From: an uncultured Clostridium sp.
GTDB lineage: Bacteria > Bacillota > Clostridia > Lachnospirales > Lachnospiraceae
Direction: 5' to 3'
Assembly (NCBI GenBank): GCA_958349075.1
Contig: CATWBR010000209.1
Span: 1 to 7,749, forward strand
DNA: 7,749 nt
Shown: positions 1 through 6,429 of the stretch, in pieces
How the letters are laid out: each line of letters begins with the position of its first letter
Numbering within the stretch: position 1 is the first letter of the stretch
Notes under the pieces: model-generated
Told to the model about the DNA's origin: nothing
What the model saw: only the letters and a program-made list of their open reading frames with translations
The model's database searches: none
Translations under genes and position numbers: made by a program

Positions 1-6
1 CTGCCC

Positions 7-147
7 GGGGGAAGGAGGCAGAATCAATTGCGCAGGGGACATTGGAGTCCGCCGGCGCTTAGCGAGGTTTTTTCGAGCTTAGCATCCGCTGTGCACTCCA
101 CCGAGTGCAAACGGTCCCCGGAGTAATTCATTCTGCCGGATTCCCTC
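7..147. repeat. Long imperfect inverted repeat, possible structured RNA or MITE-like element
   Basis: The two halves of this stretch pair over a long distance. From outside in: 7-13 with 141-147 (7 bp, one G-U), a 3x3 mismatch, ggcagaat (17-24) with attctgcc (130-137), a single mismatch, aatt (26-29) with aatt (125-128), a 5x5 mismatch, and ggggac (35-40) with gtcccc (114-119). Inside lie a perfect hairpin TGCACT-CCACCG-AGTGCA (92-109), an alternative pairing TGGAGT (43-48) with ACTCCA (95-100), and two copies of gcttagc (57-63 and 77-83). No open frame of note covers it. It could be a dispersed intergenic repeat, a small non-autonomous mobile element, or a structured RNA. I do not recognise a named family. 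Confidence 0.5.
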
Positions 148-248
148 CTCACCACATCCTATCCCCGGGACTGAAGACTCATACACACCTCTCACCACCC
201 CGGCCCCTGGCCTGCCGGCAGCGTCCTCATCTGCTCAACTAAATCCCC
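148..248. other. C-rich intergenic stretch with no identified function
   Basis: This roughly 100-nt stretch is rich in C and T on the plus strand and has no supported coding frame on either strand. The only local symmetry is a 10-bp palindrome CTGCCGGCAG (212-221). Nothing else stands out. Confidence 0.4.
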
Positions 249-278
249 TTGCAACCTGTCTTCCTTTTATGGTATGAT
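249..278 (+). promoter_or_regulatory. Putative sigma-A promoter of the rnz-tsaD-ispD operon
   Basis: TTGCAA (249-254; 4 of 6 consensus bases) is followed by an 18-nt spacer and TATGAT (273-278; 5 of 6). Transcription would start near 285, leaving a leader of about 40 nt before the rnz start codon. The leader carries the rnz ribosome binding site AGAGGA (312-317), 6 nt before the ATG. This is a consensus match only. Confidence 0.5.
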
Positions 279-323
279 TTGGGAGAACTATATGACAGGA
301 TGAAATAGAAAAGAGGATTTTAC

Positions 324-1235
324 ATGTTAGACGTTTGTCTGCTGGGAACAGGGGGGATGATGCCGCTGCCGTACAGGTGGCTGACATCGCTGATGACCCG
401 TTGTGACGGGAGCAATTTATTAATAGACTGTGGGGAAGGAACTCAGGTGGCGCTGAAGGAGAAGGGATGGAGTCCGAAACCGATCGATGTAATGTGTTTT
501 ACCCATTACCATGCGGATCATATCAGCGGCCTTCCGGGGCTTTTGCTGACGATGGGAAATGCGGAGCGGACAGAGCCCGTAATTATGATTGGGCCGAAGG
601 GCCTGGAACGGGTGGTCGGCGCTCTCAGGACTATCGCGCCGGAACTTCCGTTTCCGCTTCAATTTATCGAGATGACGGAACCAAGGGAAAAATTTGAGAT
701 AGGACCTTATGTGATTGATGCATACAAGGTGAATCATAATGTCACCTGCTATGGATATTCTGTTTCTATTCCAAGAAAAGGACGGTTCGATGTGGAGCGG
801 GCAAGAGAACAGCAGATCCCTCAGAAGCTCTGGAGCAGGCTTCAGAAAGGGGATACTGTGGAGGACGGCGGACGCATTCTGACACCGGATATGGTTTTAG
901 GAGCAGCCAGAAAGGGAATCCGCGTCACCTACTGTACGGACACCAGACCGGTGCCCGTGATTGCGGAATATGCACAGGATGCGGATCTGTTTATTTGTGA
1001 AGGAATGTACGGTGAGGACGGTAAAGAGTCCAAGGCCAGAGAGTACAAGCATATGACAATGTATGAGGCGGCGAACCTCGCAAAGACGGCGAAACCTGCC
1101 CAGATGTGGCTTACCCATTACAGCCCTTCCCTTACCAGGCCGGAGGAATATATGGATAAGGTCAGAGAGATATTCCCTGAGGCGAAAGCAGCAAGGGATG
1201 GCTGGACGGCAGAGCTGGGTTTTGAAGAAGACTAG
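324..1235 (+). CDS. rnz: Ribonuclease Z (tRNA 3' endonuclease, short form)
   Basis: Cytoplasmic zinc endonuclease of the metallo-beta-lactamase superfamily that cuts tRNA precursors after the discriminator base, mainly those lacking an encoded CCA. The 303-residue length fits the short RNase Z form. The N-terminus has the family LGTG strand (7-10) and the DCGEGTQ block (35-41). The zinc signature HYHADH gives H61, H63, D65 and H66; further likely ligands are H138 (VNHN), D206 (CTDTRP) and H265 (THYS). H243 in HMT matches the family's HST-type catalytic motif, and residues 152-195 (GRFDVERA to TPDMVLG) match the usual RNase Z segment. The start has AGAGGA 6 nt upstream. It is first in the operon, 23 nt ahead of tsaD. 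The TRP and HMT blocks favour RNase Z over a generic lactamase-fold hydrolase. Confidence 0.92.
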   Translation: MLDVCLLGTGGMMPLPYRWLTSLMTRCDGSNLLIDCGEGTQVALKEKGWSPKPIDVMCFTHYHADHISGLPGLLLTMGNAERTEPVIMIGPKGLERVVGALRTIAPELPFPLQFIEMTEPREKFEIGPYVIDAYKVNHNVTCYGYSVSIPRKGRFDVERAREQQIPQKLWSRLQKGDTVEDGGRILTPDMVLGAARKGIRVTYCTDTRPVPVIAEYAQDADLFICEGMYGEDGKESKAREYKHMTMYEAANLAKTAKPAQMWLTHYSPSLTRPEEYMDKVREIFPEAKAARDGWTAELGFEED

Positions 1236-1258
1236 GAAGCGGGAGGAAGAGAAGCGCC

Positions 1259-2296
1259 ATGAAAAAACATACAACGGATGAAGATGTTTATATTCTTGCA
1301 ATTGAAAGCTCCTGTGACGAGACCGCAGCCTCCGTGGTGAAAAACGGCCGCCAGGTGCTCTCAAATGTCATATCATCACAAATTGCCCTTCATACACTTT
1401 ATGGGGGTGTTGTTCCGGAGATTGCTTCCAGGAAACATATTGAGAAGATCAATCAGGTGATTGAAAGCGCTCTGAAAGAGGCGGGCATGACCCTGGAGGA
1501 AATTACGGCAATTGCAGTCACCTACGGCCCTGGCCTGGTAGGTGCGCTTTTAGTTGGAGTGGCCGAGGCGAAGGCCCTGGCCTATGCCGCCAAAAAACCT
1601 TTGGTGGGAGTCCATCATATAGAAGGGCACGTATCGGCCAATTTTATTGAGAATGCAGATCTGGAACCGCCGTTTGTCTGCCTTATTGTTTCCGGAGGGC
1701 ATACACACCTTGTCATCGTGAAGGACTACGGGGAATTTGAGATTATAGGAAGAACAAGGGACGACGCCGCCGGTGAGGCCTTTGACAAAGTGGCAAGGGC
1801 TGTGGGCCTGGGCTACCCCGGAGGACCTAAGGTGGACAAGGCTGCACAGGGCGGAGACAAGCACGCTGTGGAATTTCCGAGAGCGAAAGTCGGAGAGAAT
1901 CCCTATGATTTCAGCTTCAGCGGCCTGAAGTCGGCTGTTCTTAATTATATTAACCATGCAAAAATGACGGGAGAAGAGATAGTAGTTCCCGATCTCGCGG
2001 CCTCTTTTCAGAACGCGGTAGTGGAAGTTCTGGTCACAAGAACAATTGCAGCAGCCAGGGAGTATGGCTATGACAAGGTTGCGATAGCCGGAGGCGTTGC
2101 ATCAAACACTGCCCTCAGGGAAGGAATGGAGGAGGCCTGCCGCAAAGCCGGGCTCAAATTCTATCATCCGTCTCCTGTTTACTGTACGGACAATGCGGCC
2201 ATGATTGGTGTGGCTGCCTATTATGAATACATCAACGGTTCCAGGGCCGCCTGGGATCTCAATGCAGTGCCGAATTTGAAGCTGGGGGAACGTTGA
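1259..2296 (+). CDS. tsaD: tRNA N6-adenosine threonylcarbamoyltransferase TsaD
   Basis: TsaD (Kae1/YgjD/Gcp family) transfers the threonylcarbamoyl group from threonylcarbamoyl-AMP to A37 of ANN-decoding tRNAs, working with TsaB, TsaE and TsaC/YwlC, which are not in this window. The 345-residue length is typical. Landmarks are the ASKHA nucleotide-binding start IESSCDETA (15-23), PEIASRKH (53-60), the metal-binding HHIEGH (H120 and H124), the phosphate-loop SGGHTHL (145-151), GEAFDKVAR (172-180), [10 protein letters not shown] (215-224), AGGVASN (277-283) and the C-terminal TDNAAMIG with metal ligand D311. GGGAGG (1241-1246) lies 12 nt before the ATG, somewhat far but with continuing purines. 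The N-terminal length before IESSCDETA is similar to that of the B. subtilis protein. It ends inside the start region of ispD, so the genes are probably translationally coupled. No key residue seems missing. Confidence 0.97.
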   Translation: MKKHTTDEDVYILAIESSCDETAASVVKNGRQVLSNVISSQIALHTLYGGVVPEIASRKHIEKINQVIESALKEAGMTLEEITAIAVTYGPGLVGALLVGVAEAKALAYAAKKPLVGVHHIEGHVSANFIENADLEPPFVCLIVSGGHTHLVIVKDYGEFEIIGRTRDDAAGEAFDKVARAVGLGYPGGPKVDKAAQGGDKHAVEFPRAKVGENPYDFSFSGLKSAVLNYINHAKMTGEEIVVPDLAASFQNAVVEVLVTRTIAAAREYGYDKVAIAGGVASNTALREGMEEACRKAGLKFYHPSPVYCTDNAAMIGVAAYYEYINGSRAAWDLNAVPNLKLGER

Positions 2297-2298
2297 TT

Positions 2299-3108
2299 AT
2301 GGACAAAGGGCCGCGTCAAGATCTGGAAAGAATGAGGGATAAGACGGAAGACGTACCGGAAAATGCGGTTTCCGCTTTAAACAAAGCAGGCCGATTTGCG
2401 GCTGTCGTACTGGCGGCAGGCAGAGGCAGCAGAATGAACAGCAAAGTCCAAAAGCAGTACATGCTTCTGGACGGAAAACCTCTTATCTATTATTCACTGA
2501 AAACATTTGAGGATGAACCGGTGGATGATATTGTGCTTGTGACGGGCGAAGAAGAAATAGAGTACTGCCGGAAAGAGATTATAGAGAAGTACGGATTTCA
2601 TAAAATTTTGGCCGTGGTATCCGGGGGAAAAGAACGCTATCACTCTGTTTATGAAGGACTTAAATGTCTGGAGGCTCAGGGGGGATACGGTCAGGGAGAT
2701 TATGTCCTGGTTCATGACGGGGCGAGGCCGTTTGCCGATGCAGGGGTGATTGCCCGGGTGATGGAGGACTCCATGCGTCATGGGGCGTGCGTGGCGGGGA
2801 TGCCGTCCAAGGATACGGTAAAGCTTTCCGACGATGCCGGTTTTGCCAGGATGACGCCGGAGCGGGACAAAGTCTGGACGACTCAGACCCCGCAGGGTTT
2901 TTCCTATCCGCTGATCAGGGGAGCCTATGATAAAATGATGAGCTGTGTCGAATACCAGTTGGGCGTGACCGACGACGCCATGGTGGTGGAGTCGATGACG
3001 GAAGTTAAGGTGAGGCTGACGGAAGGATCTTACCGGAATATTAAAGTGACAACGCCGGAGGATATGTTTGTGGCGGAGGCGCTGCTGAAACATGGTGAGA
3101 GCGTCTGA
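2299..3108 (+). CDS. ispD: 2-C-methyl-D-erythritol 4-phosphate cytidylyltransferase IspD
   Basis: IspD makes CDP-methylerythritol from MEP and CTP, the third step of the non-mevalonate isoprenoid pathway, in the cytoplasm. Numbering from the ATG at 2299 (269 residues): the nucleotide-binding loop LAAGRGSRM (38-46) and KQY (52-54), VLVHDGARPF (136-145), KDTVK (171-175), TTQTPQGF (194-201), TDDAMVVE (224-231) and NIKVTTPEDM (247-256) are all family blocks. I prefer the ATG at 2299 because GGGGG (2284-2288) is about 10 nt upstream; a TTG at 2293 in frame would overlap the tsaD stop but sits too close to that site. Either start leaves about 33 charged residues before the catalytic fold, longer than usual. 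Another ATG at 2332 would shorten this but has a weak ribosome site. IspF is not adjacent. It is the last gene before the terminator. Confidence 0.95.
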   Translation: MDKGPRQDLERMRDKTEDVPENAVSALNKAGRFAAVVLAAGRGSRMNSKVQKQYMLLDGKPLIYYSLKTFEDEPVDDIVLVTGEEEIEYCRKEIIEKYGFHKILAVVSGGKERYHSVYEGLKCLEAQGGYGQGDYVLVHDGARPFADAGVIARVMEDSMRHGACVAGMPSKDTVKLSDDAGFARMTPERDKVWTTQTPQGFSYPLIRGAYDKMMSCVEYQLGVTDDAMVVESMTEVKVRLTEGSYRNIKVTTPEDMFVAEALLKHGESV

Positions 3109-3158
3109 AATAAGTGCAGTCAGGATTGTTGAAATAAAATAGTACGATGACAAAAGAG

Positions 3159-3184
3159 CAGGAACCCCGGTTCCTGTTTTTTTT
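3159..3184 (+). terminator. Intrinsic terminator of the rnz-tsaD-ispD operon
   Basis: CAGGAAC (3159-3165) pairs with GTTCCTG (3170-3176) around a CCCG loop, followed directly by eight T residues (3177-3184). It lies about 50 nt after the ispD stop. This is a textbook Rho-independent terminator and marks the operon boundary. Confidence 0.92.
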
Positions 3185-3188
3185 ATTA

Positions 3189-3233
3189 TGGCTTTAGCCA
3201 GTTGAGTGCGTTGGAGTTCCTGTGGCCAGGAAC
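3189..3233. repeat. Two small hairpins, one with the terminator arms in swapped order
   Basis: TGGC-TTTA-GCCA (3189-3200) is a short perfect hairpin. GTTCCTG-TGGC-CAGGAAC (3216-3233) is a 7-bp hairpin using exactly the two arm sequences of the terminator at 3159-3176, in reversed order. No T-run follows on either strand, so it is not itself an intrinsic terminator. Its arms could pair with those of the terminator. Function unknown. Confidence 0.5.
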
Positions 3234-3252
3234 GGAGACGTGCGAAACAGAA

Positions 3253-3316
3253 AACCACCTGCTTTGCGCAACATCATAAACTTAAGAGTGAATGATGTTG
3301 CGTTTGACGGGTGGTT
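3253..3316. repeat. Two-part long stem-loop of unknown function
   Basis: AACCACC (3253-3259) pairs with GGTGGTT (3310-3316). A symmetric 7x7 internal loop follows, then a perfect 11-bp inner stem CGCAACATCAT (3267-3277) with ATGATGTTGCG (3292-3302) around a 14-nt loop. The symmetry is far beyond chance for this length. It lies between the terminator of one operon and the promoter of the next. It could be a REP/MITE-like repeat unit or a structured RNA. No T-run follows on the plus strand. On the minus strand only tttt (3254-3251) follows the outer arm, too little to argue for a reverse terminator. Confidence 0.6.
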
Positions 3317-3391
3317 ATGATTGCAGGCGGTGATCTGTGCGCGAAGCGGGCAGGTATCGTTTTCATGATAATAAGCTCATCTGATAAAATC

Positions 3392-3427
3392 GGTAAATGT
3401 AAAAATAAGATTTACAAACGTTTTACC
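3392..3427. promoter_or_regulatory. Nested AT-rich inverted repeat, candidate operator of the transporter operon
   Basis: GGTAAA (3392-3397) faces TTTACC (3422-3427), and inside this TGTAAA (3398-3403) faces TTTACA (3411-3416). An AAACGTTT palindrome (3416-3423, CG centre) lies in the right half and loosely recalls LacI-family or CcpA cre sites, but it lacks the full cre consensus. It sits just upstream of the putative promoter, where a regulator of the transporter genes might bind. The regulator is unknown. Confidence 0.3.
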
Positions 3428-3437
3428 TGACTGTGAT

Positions 3438-3465
3438 ATTACATCTTACAAGAATGTCGTAGAAT
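3438..3465 (+). promoter_or_regulatory. Putative promoter of the ABC transporter operon
   Basis: ATTACA (3438-3443; 4 of 6) and TAGAAT (3460-3465; 5 of 6) are 16 nt apart, putting a start near 3472 and a leader of about 40 nt. A weaker alternative is TTTACA (3411-3416) with an extended -10 TG-T-GATATT (3432-3440). The region is AT-rich compared with its surroundings, as expected for a promoter. Which one is used cannot be decided by eye. Confidence 0.4.
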
Positions 3466-3514
3466 TAATGCATTGGAATCAACTACGAATAATTGAGGAA
3501 TGGAGAAAACACGA

Positions 3515-4645
3515 ATGAGAAAGAACATACTTAGAAAATCAGCGGCGGCGCTTACCTGTATCATGGCGGCATCATCCTTAGCCGCCTGCCAGTCCGGCAG
3601 CGCTTCAACGGGTGCCGTTCCGACGACGGCCGCCGTAGCGGCAGAAGACACGGCAGAAAATACGGAGGCGGCAACAGACGCAGGCGGCGGTACGGATAAG
3701 GGCAAGGCAGTTCAGACAAAGCCTCTGGTGGTATATCTGAACGATTTTGACGCCGTCATTCCGGAACTGTTTAAGGAAGCAACCGGGTATGATGTGGAGG
3801 TGGTAGCGGGAAACGGTGCGGAGACAATGTCGCGGATTGCCGCAGAAGCGGGAAATCCCCAGTGGGATGTGGTATGGATAGACTCTATGTATGACGTATA
3901 TAACCTGGTCGGCGAAGGACAGCTCCTGACAGATTGGGAACCGGAGAATGCAGCTAATCTGACGGAGTTTTCCAGGAAACTGGTTCCGGATAATAAATGT
4001 TTCTATCCCACCGATATCCATGCAGCGGGTGTGCTTGTATACCGTACGGATGTATTCGATGAAGCGGACGCACCGAAAACCTTTGCGGATTTGACCGATG
4101 TGAAATACAGCGGCAAAGTCGGTATGGCGGATCCGGGAGTAGCGGCGCCGGCATATCCTCTGGCAGCCTATTTTATGGACAGCCTTGGTCTTGACGGGGG
4201 GAAAGCGTATTTCCAGACGATGTTTTCCCAGGGTCTGAAGGTATTCCCTAAAAATCCTCAGGTCGTACAGGCTCTGGCCAGTGGCGAGATTTCTGTTGCT
4301 TTGCTCCAGGAGACAAACGCTTACGATATGAAGGCAAGCGGAGAGCCGATATCGATTATCTGGCCGGAAGAAGGAGCTCCGGGTTCCACCCGTGTGGCGG
4401 CTGTCAGCGCCGGGACGGAGCAGGAGGAGATTGCAAAAGCATTTGTCAATTTCCTCCTGGATCCCGATACACAGCAGAAACTGGTTGATACTGGGGATGA
4501 AGGCTATTTTGAACCGTCTGTCCAGGGCGTGACCCTGAAACCGGAACGCGATGCAAATGCTAAAATGGCTGTGGCAGATATTGAATTCGGTGCAGAAAAT
4601 GAAGCTGACATCAAGGCCTGGTTTGCAGACATGTCGGCACAGTAA
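3515..4645 (+). CDS. ABC transporter substrate-binding lipoprotein (FbpA/AfuA/PhnS-like)
   Basis: Extracytoplasmic solute-binding protein, 376 residues, that should deliver ligand to the permease encoded next. It starts with a lipoprotein signal: basic MRKNILRK, a hydrophobic stretch, and lipobox LAAC with acylated C25. Residues 26-68 are an Ala/Thr/Gly/Glu-rich tether. The folded part begins near LVVYLNDFD (71-79); family features are WDVVWIDS (117-124), the hinge-like KTFADLTDVKYSGKVGMADP (188-207), GEISVALLQETNAYD (257-271), PISIIWPEEGAPGSTRVAAV (278-297) and AKAFVNFLLDP (307-317). The ATG at 3515 is chosen because it begins a normal signal peptide with GGAG 9 nt upstream; the in-frame ATG at 3500 directly abuts its GAGGA and is less likely. 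The tandem tyrosines of ferric-ion binders are not visible near 264-271, where there is only Y270. The substrate is therefore open: sugar phosphates (AfuA), phosphonates (PhnS) and polyamines are all handled by relatives. Confidence 0.85.
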   Translation: MRKNILRKSAAALTCIMAASSLAACQSGSASTGAVPTTAAVAAEDTAENTEAATDAGGGTDKGKAVQTKPLVVYLNDFDAVIPELFKEATGYDVEVVAGNGAETMSRIAAEAGNPQWDVVWIDSMYDVYNLVGEGQLLTDWEPENAANLTEFSRKLVPDNKCFYPTDIHAAGVLVYRTDVFDEADAPKTFADLTDVKYSGKVGMADPGVAAPAYPLAAYFMDSLGLDGGKAYFQTMFSQGLKVFPKNPQVVQALASGEISVALLQETNAYDMKASGEPISIIWPEEGAPGSTRVAAVSAGTEQEEIAKAFVNFLLDPDTQQKLVDTGDEGYFEPSVQGVTLKPERDANAKMAVADIEFGAENEADIKAWFADMSAQ

Positions 4646-4658
4646 GAGCGGGGGAAAA

Positions 4659-6419
4659 ATGAAGAGTAAGGATAACGCAGCGGGCTTTAGTATCCTTGCA
4701 ATCCTGATTTTGTTAGTACTGCTGCCATTGGCAGCAGTACTATTTCAGGTTGTATGCCCGGGGCTGCAAATAGAAAAATTTAATCTGGCAAATCTGAAGC
4801 TGGTCCTCGATGTTTTTGTCCGTCCTCTGTGGAAAAAAGCATTTTTCAACTCCTTTTTCCTCAGTATCGGAACGACGGTGATTGGCCTCCTTCTGGCAGC
4901 GTTTCTTGCACACGTCAGGGTCAGATACAGCTTTTTCGGGGCGAGGTTTCTCGATATTGTCAGCTGGATTCTGATGATTGTACCTTCTTTTATTCTGGCC
5001 CAGGGCTGGGTCTACTTTGCATCCGGCAACGGGATAGCGAGCGCATGGCTGGGAATCGAAGGGGTCAGCGGCTTCGTGTTCAGTTATTGGGGATTGGTCA
5101 GCGTCATGGTATTATGCAAATATCCTCTCGCATATGTCACAATTAAAACCGCCATGGAATGGCATCCGGCCAGGCTTATACACGCGGCGAGGATGAATGG
5201 CGCCAGCCCATTCAGGGCATGGCTGAGTGTCCAGCTCCCTCTCTGTATTCCGGCGTACTGTTCGGCGGCTATGCTGATTTTTATGGACACGGTCGGTGAT
5301 TATGGGATGTCGTCAACGATTACGGCCGTATACTCCTTCCCGACTCTGCCCTATGCGATTTACAGCGCTATCTGTTCTTCCCCGGTACGCTTTGATATGG
5401 CGGGGGTACTGTCATTCTATCTGATGATTATGATTATGGCTGCCATGATTATCCAATATGTCGCCATGGGAAAACGCAAATACGACTTTCTGGACAATGG
5501 GACAGAGCAGGTAACACCGCAGCAGATCGGCCGGGTAAAATCGGCGGCGCTTACGGCAGTGACTTTCTGTTTTTGTCTGGCTGCCCTTGGAATTCCGGTT
5601 GGTTCCAACCTGATTATGTCGTTTTCAAATTCGGTGAGTATCCAGCGGTTCCAGTTTACACTGGATAATTATGCAAAAGTATTTCAGACGGGAAGCCAGC
5701 TTCTGACAGGCGTCAAGCACTCCCTCAGCCTGGCGGGGGTAGCTGCGGTGATCGGAATAGTTATCGGTTTCTGTGTTGCATATGTTCTGACCTACTCCCT
5801 GTTCAAATTAAAAAAGGTAATCGATATGATGACACTGATAGCAATGGCGGTTCCGGGAGTCGTGCTGGGCATCGGCTACATATTTGTCTGGAACCAGAAG
5901 TGGCTGACGCCACTGGGGCTGCATCTGTATGGAAAACCGTCCATTCTTGTCCTGGCCAGCGTGGCCGCGGCCATTCCTCTGATTAACCGTGTGCTGGTCG
6001 GAGGAATGGCAAAGGTGCCGAAAAGCCTGCTGATTGCGGCCCAGGTGCAGGGAGCCGGATTCGGCAGAAGAACCCGTACCATTTTACTCCCTCTTTTGCA
6101 CGGCAGTGTCGTGTCGGCGGTTCTGGCGGCTTTTGGGGGAAGTGTATTTAATCTTGCGATTACTACGATTTTATATCCGCCCAACTACAGCACTCTGCCC
6201 GTCTATATCAGCGATTCATACAATGATCTAAAGTTCGGGTACGCGGCGGCGGCCACGATTGTGGGGGCGGCATTTATCATAGGGATCATGCTGATTCTGG
6301 AATATTTAATGAATTTGGCGCAGACGGGTAAACATCAACCGGTGATTAGCTGCAGTTTAACGCGGGAGCCGGATGGGTGGCAGTGTGATTCGGACCAGAC
6401 GGCTCCGGAAACAGATTAG
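4659..6419 (+). CDS. ABC transporter permease, fused two-domain type (FbpB/AfuB-like)
   Basis: Inner-membrane channel of the importer, 586 residues, with two homologous six-helix halves in one chain, so a single copy would replace a permease pair. Hydrophobic segments lie near 11-32, 64-86, 97-120, 138-162, 197-211, 245-268, then 295-318, 355-380, 388-410, 428-448, 484-506 and 529-552. Each half carries an EAA-type coupling loop that docks on the ATPase: HAARMNGASPFRAWL (175-189) and IAAQVQGAGFGRRTR (459-473). The ATG at 4659 is 13 nt after the upstream stop, with GGGGGA ending 3 nt before it; reading upstream of it would run into the binding-protein gene. The C-terminal 34 residues after the last helix are polar with two cysteines (C565, C576), longer than usual. 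A perfect hairpin lies in codons 19-28. Relatives carry iron, hexose phosphates or aminoethylphosphonate. Confidence 0.9.
   Translation: MKSKDNAAGFSILAILILLVLLPLAAVLFQVVCPGLQIEKFNLANLKLVLDVFVRPLWKKAFFNSFFLSIGTTVIGLLLAAFLAHVRVRYSFFGARFLDIVSWILMIVPSFILAQGWVYFASGNGIASAWLGIEGVSGFVFSYWGLVSVMVLCKYPLAYVTIKTAMEWHPARLIHAARMNGASPFRAWLSVQLPLCIPAYCSAAMLIFMDTVGDYGMSSTITAVYSFPTLPYAIYSAICSSPVRFDMAGVLSFYLMIMIMAAMIIQYVAMGKRKYDFLDNGTEQVTPQQIGRVKSAALTAVTFCFCLAALGIPVGSNLIMSFSNSVSIQRFQFTLDNYAKVFQTGSQLLTGVKHSLSLAGVAAVIGIVIGFCVAYVLTYSLFKLKKVIDMMTLIAMAVPGVVLGIGYIFVWNQKWLTPLGLHLYGKPSILVLASVAAAIPLINRVLVGGMAKVPKSLLIAAQVQGAGFGRRTRTILLPLLHGSVVSAVLAAFGGSVFNLAITTILYPPNYSTLPVYISDSYNDLKFGYAAAATIVGAAFIIGIMLILEYLMNLAQTGKHQPVISCSLTREPDGWQCDSDQTAPETD
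4714..4742. repeat. Perfect 13-bp hairpin within the 5' end of the permease gene
   Basis: TAGTACTGCTGCC (4714-4726), loop ATT, GGCAGCAGTACTA (4730-4742): a perfect 13-bp stem with a 3-nt loop, starting 55 nt after the permease ATG and about 70 nt after the binding-protein stop. Only TTT follows, so it is a weak terminator at best. In the mRNA it could slow RNA polymerase or ribosomes, or protect the upstream binding-protein message from 3' decay. Confidence 0.75.
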
Positions 6420-6429
6420 AGGAATAGAT

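Noticed and set aside
35..119. tRNA-like outline: ggggac and gtcccc ends about 85 nt apart
   Set aside because: No T-arm GTTCRA sequence, no anticodon arm and no CCA context on either strand; the pairing belongs to the larger inverted repeat.
897..1364. A 155-codon minus-strand frame across the rnz-tsaD junction
   Set aside because: It spans two well-supported genes on the other strand and its translation shows no domain or plausible composition.
2494..3258. A 254-codon open frame on the minus strand opposite ispD
   Set aside because: It covers a confident ispD gene and its terminator, its translation is rich in His, Arg and Pro with no recognisable domain, and it has the look of an antisense shadow.
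3411..3427. A CcpA cre site
   Set aside because: The CG-centred palindrome is present but the outer TG and CA positions of the cre consensus do not match.
4551..4658. Upstream extension of the permease frame into the binding-protein gene
   Set aside because: The added residues lie in an overlapping frame of a confident gene, while the ATG at 4659 has a GGGGGA site and begins a normal first membrane segment.
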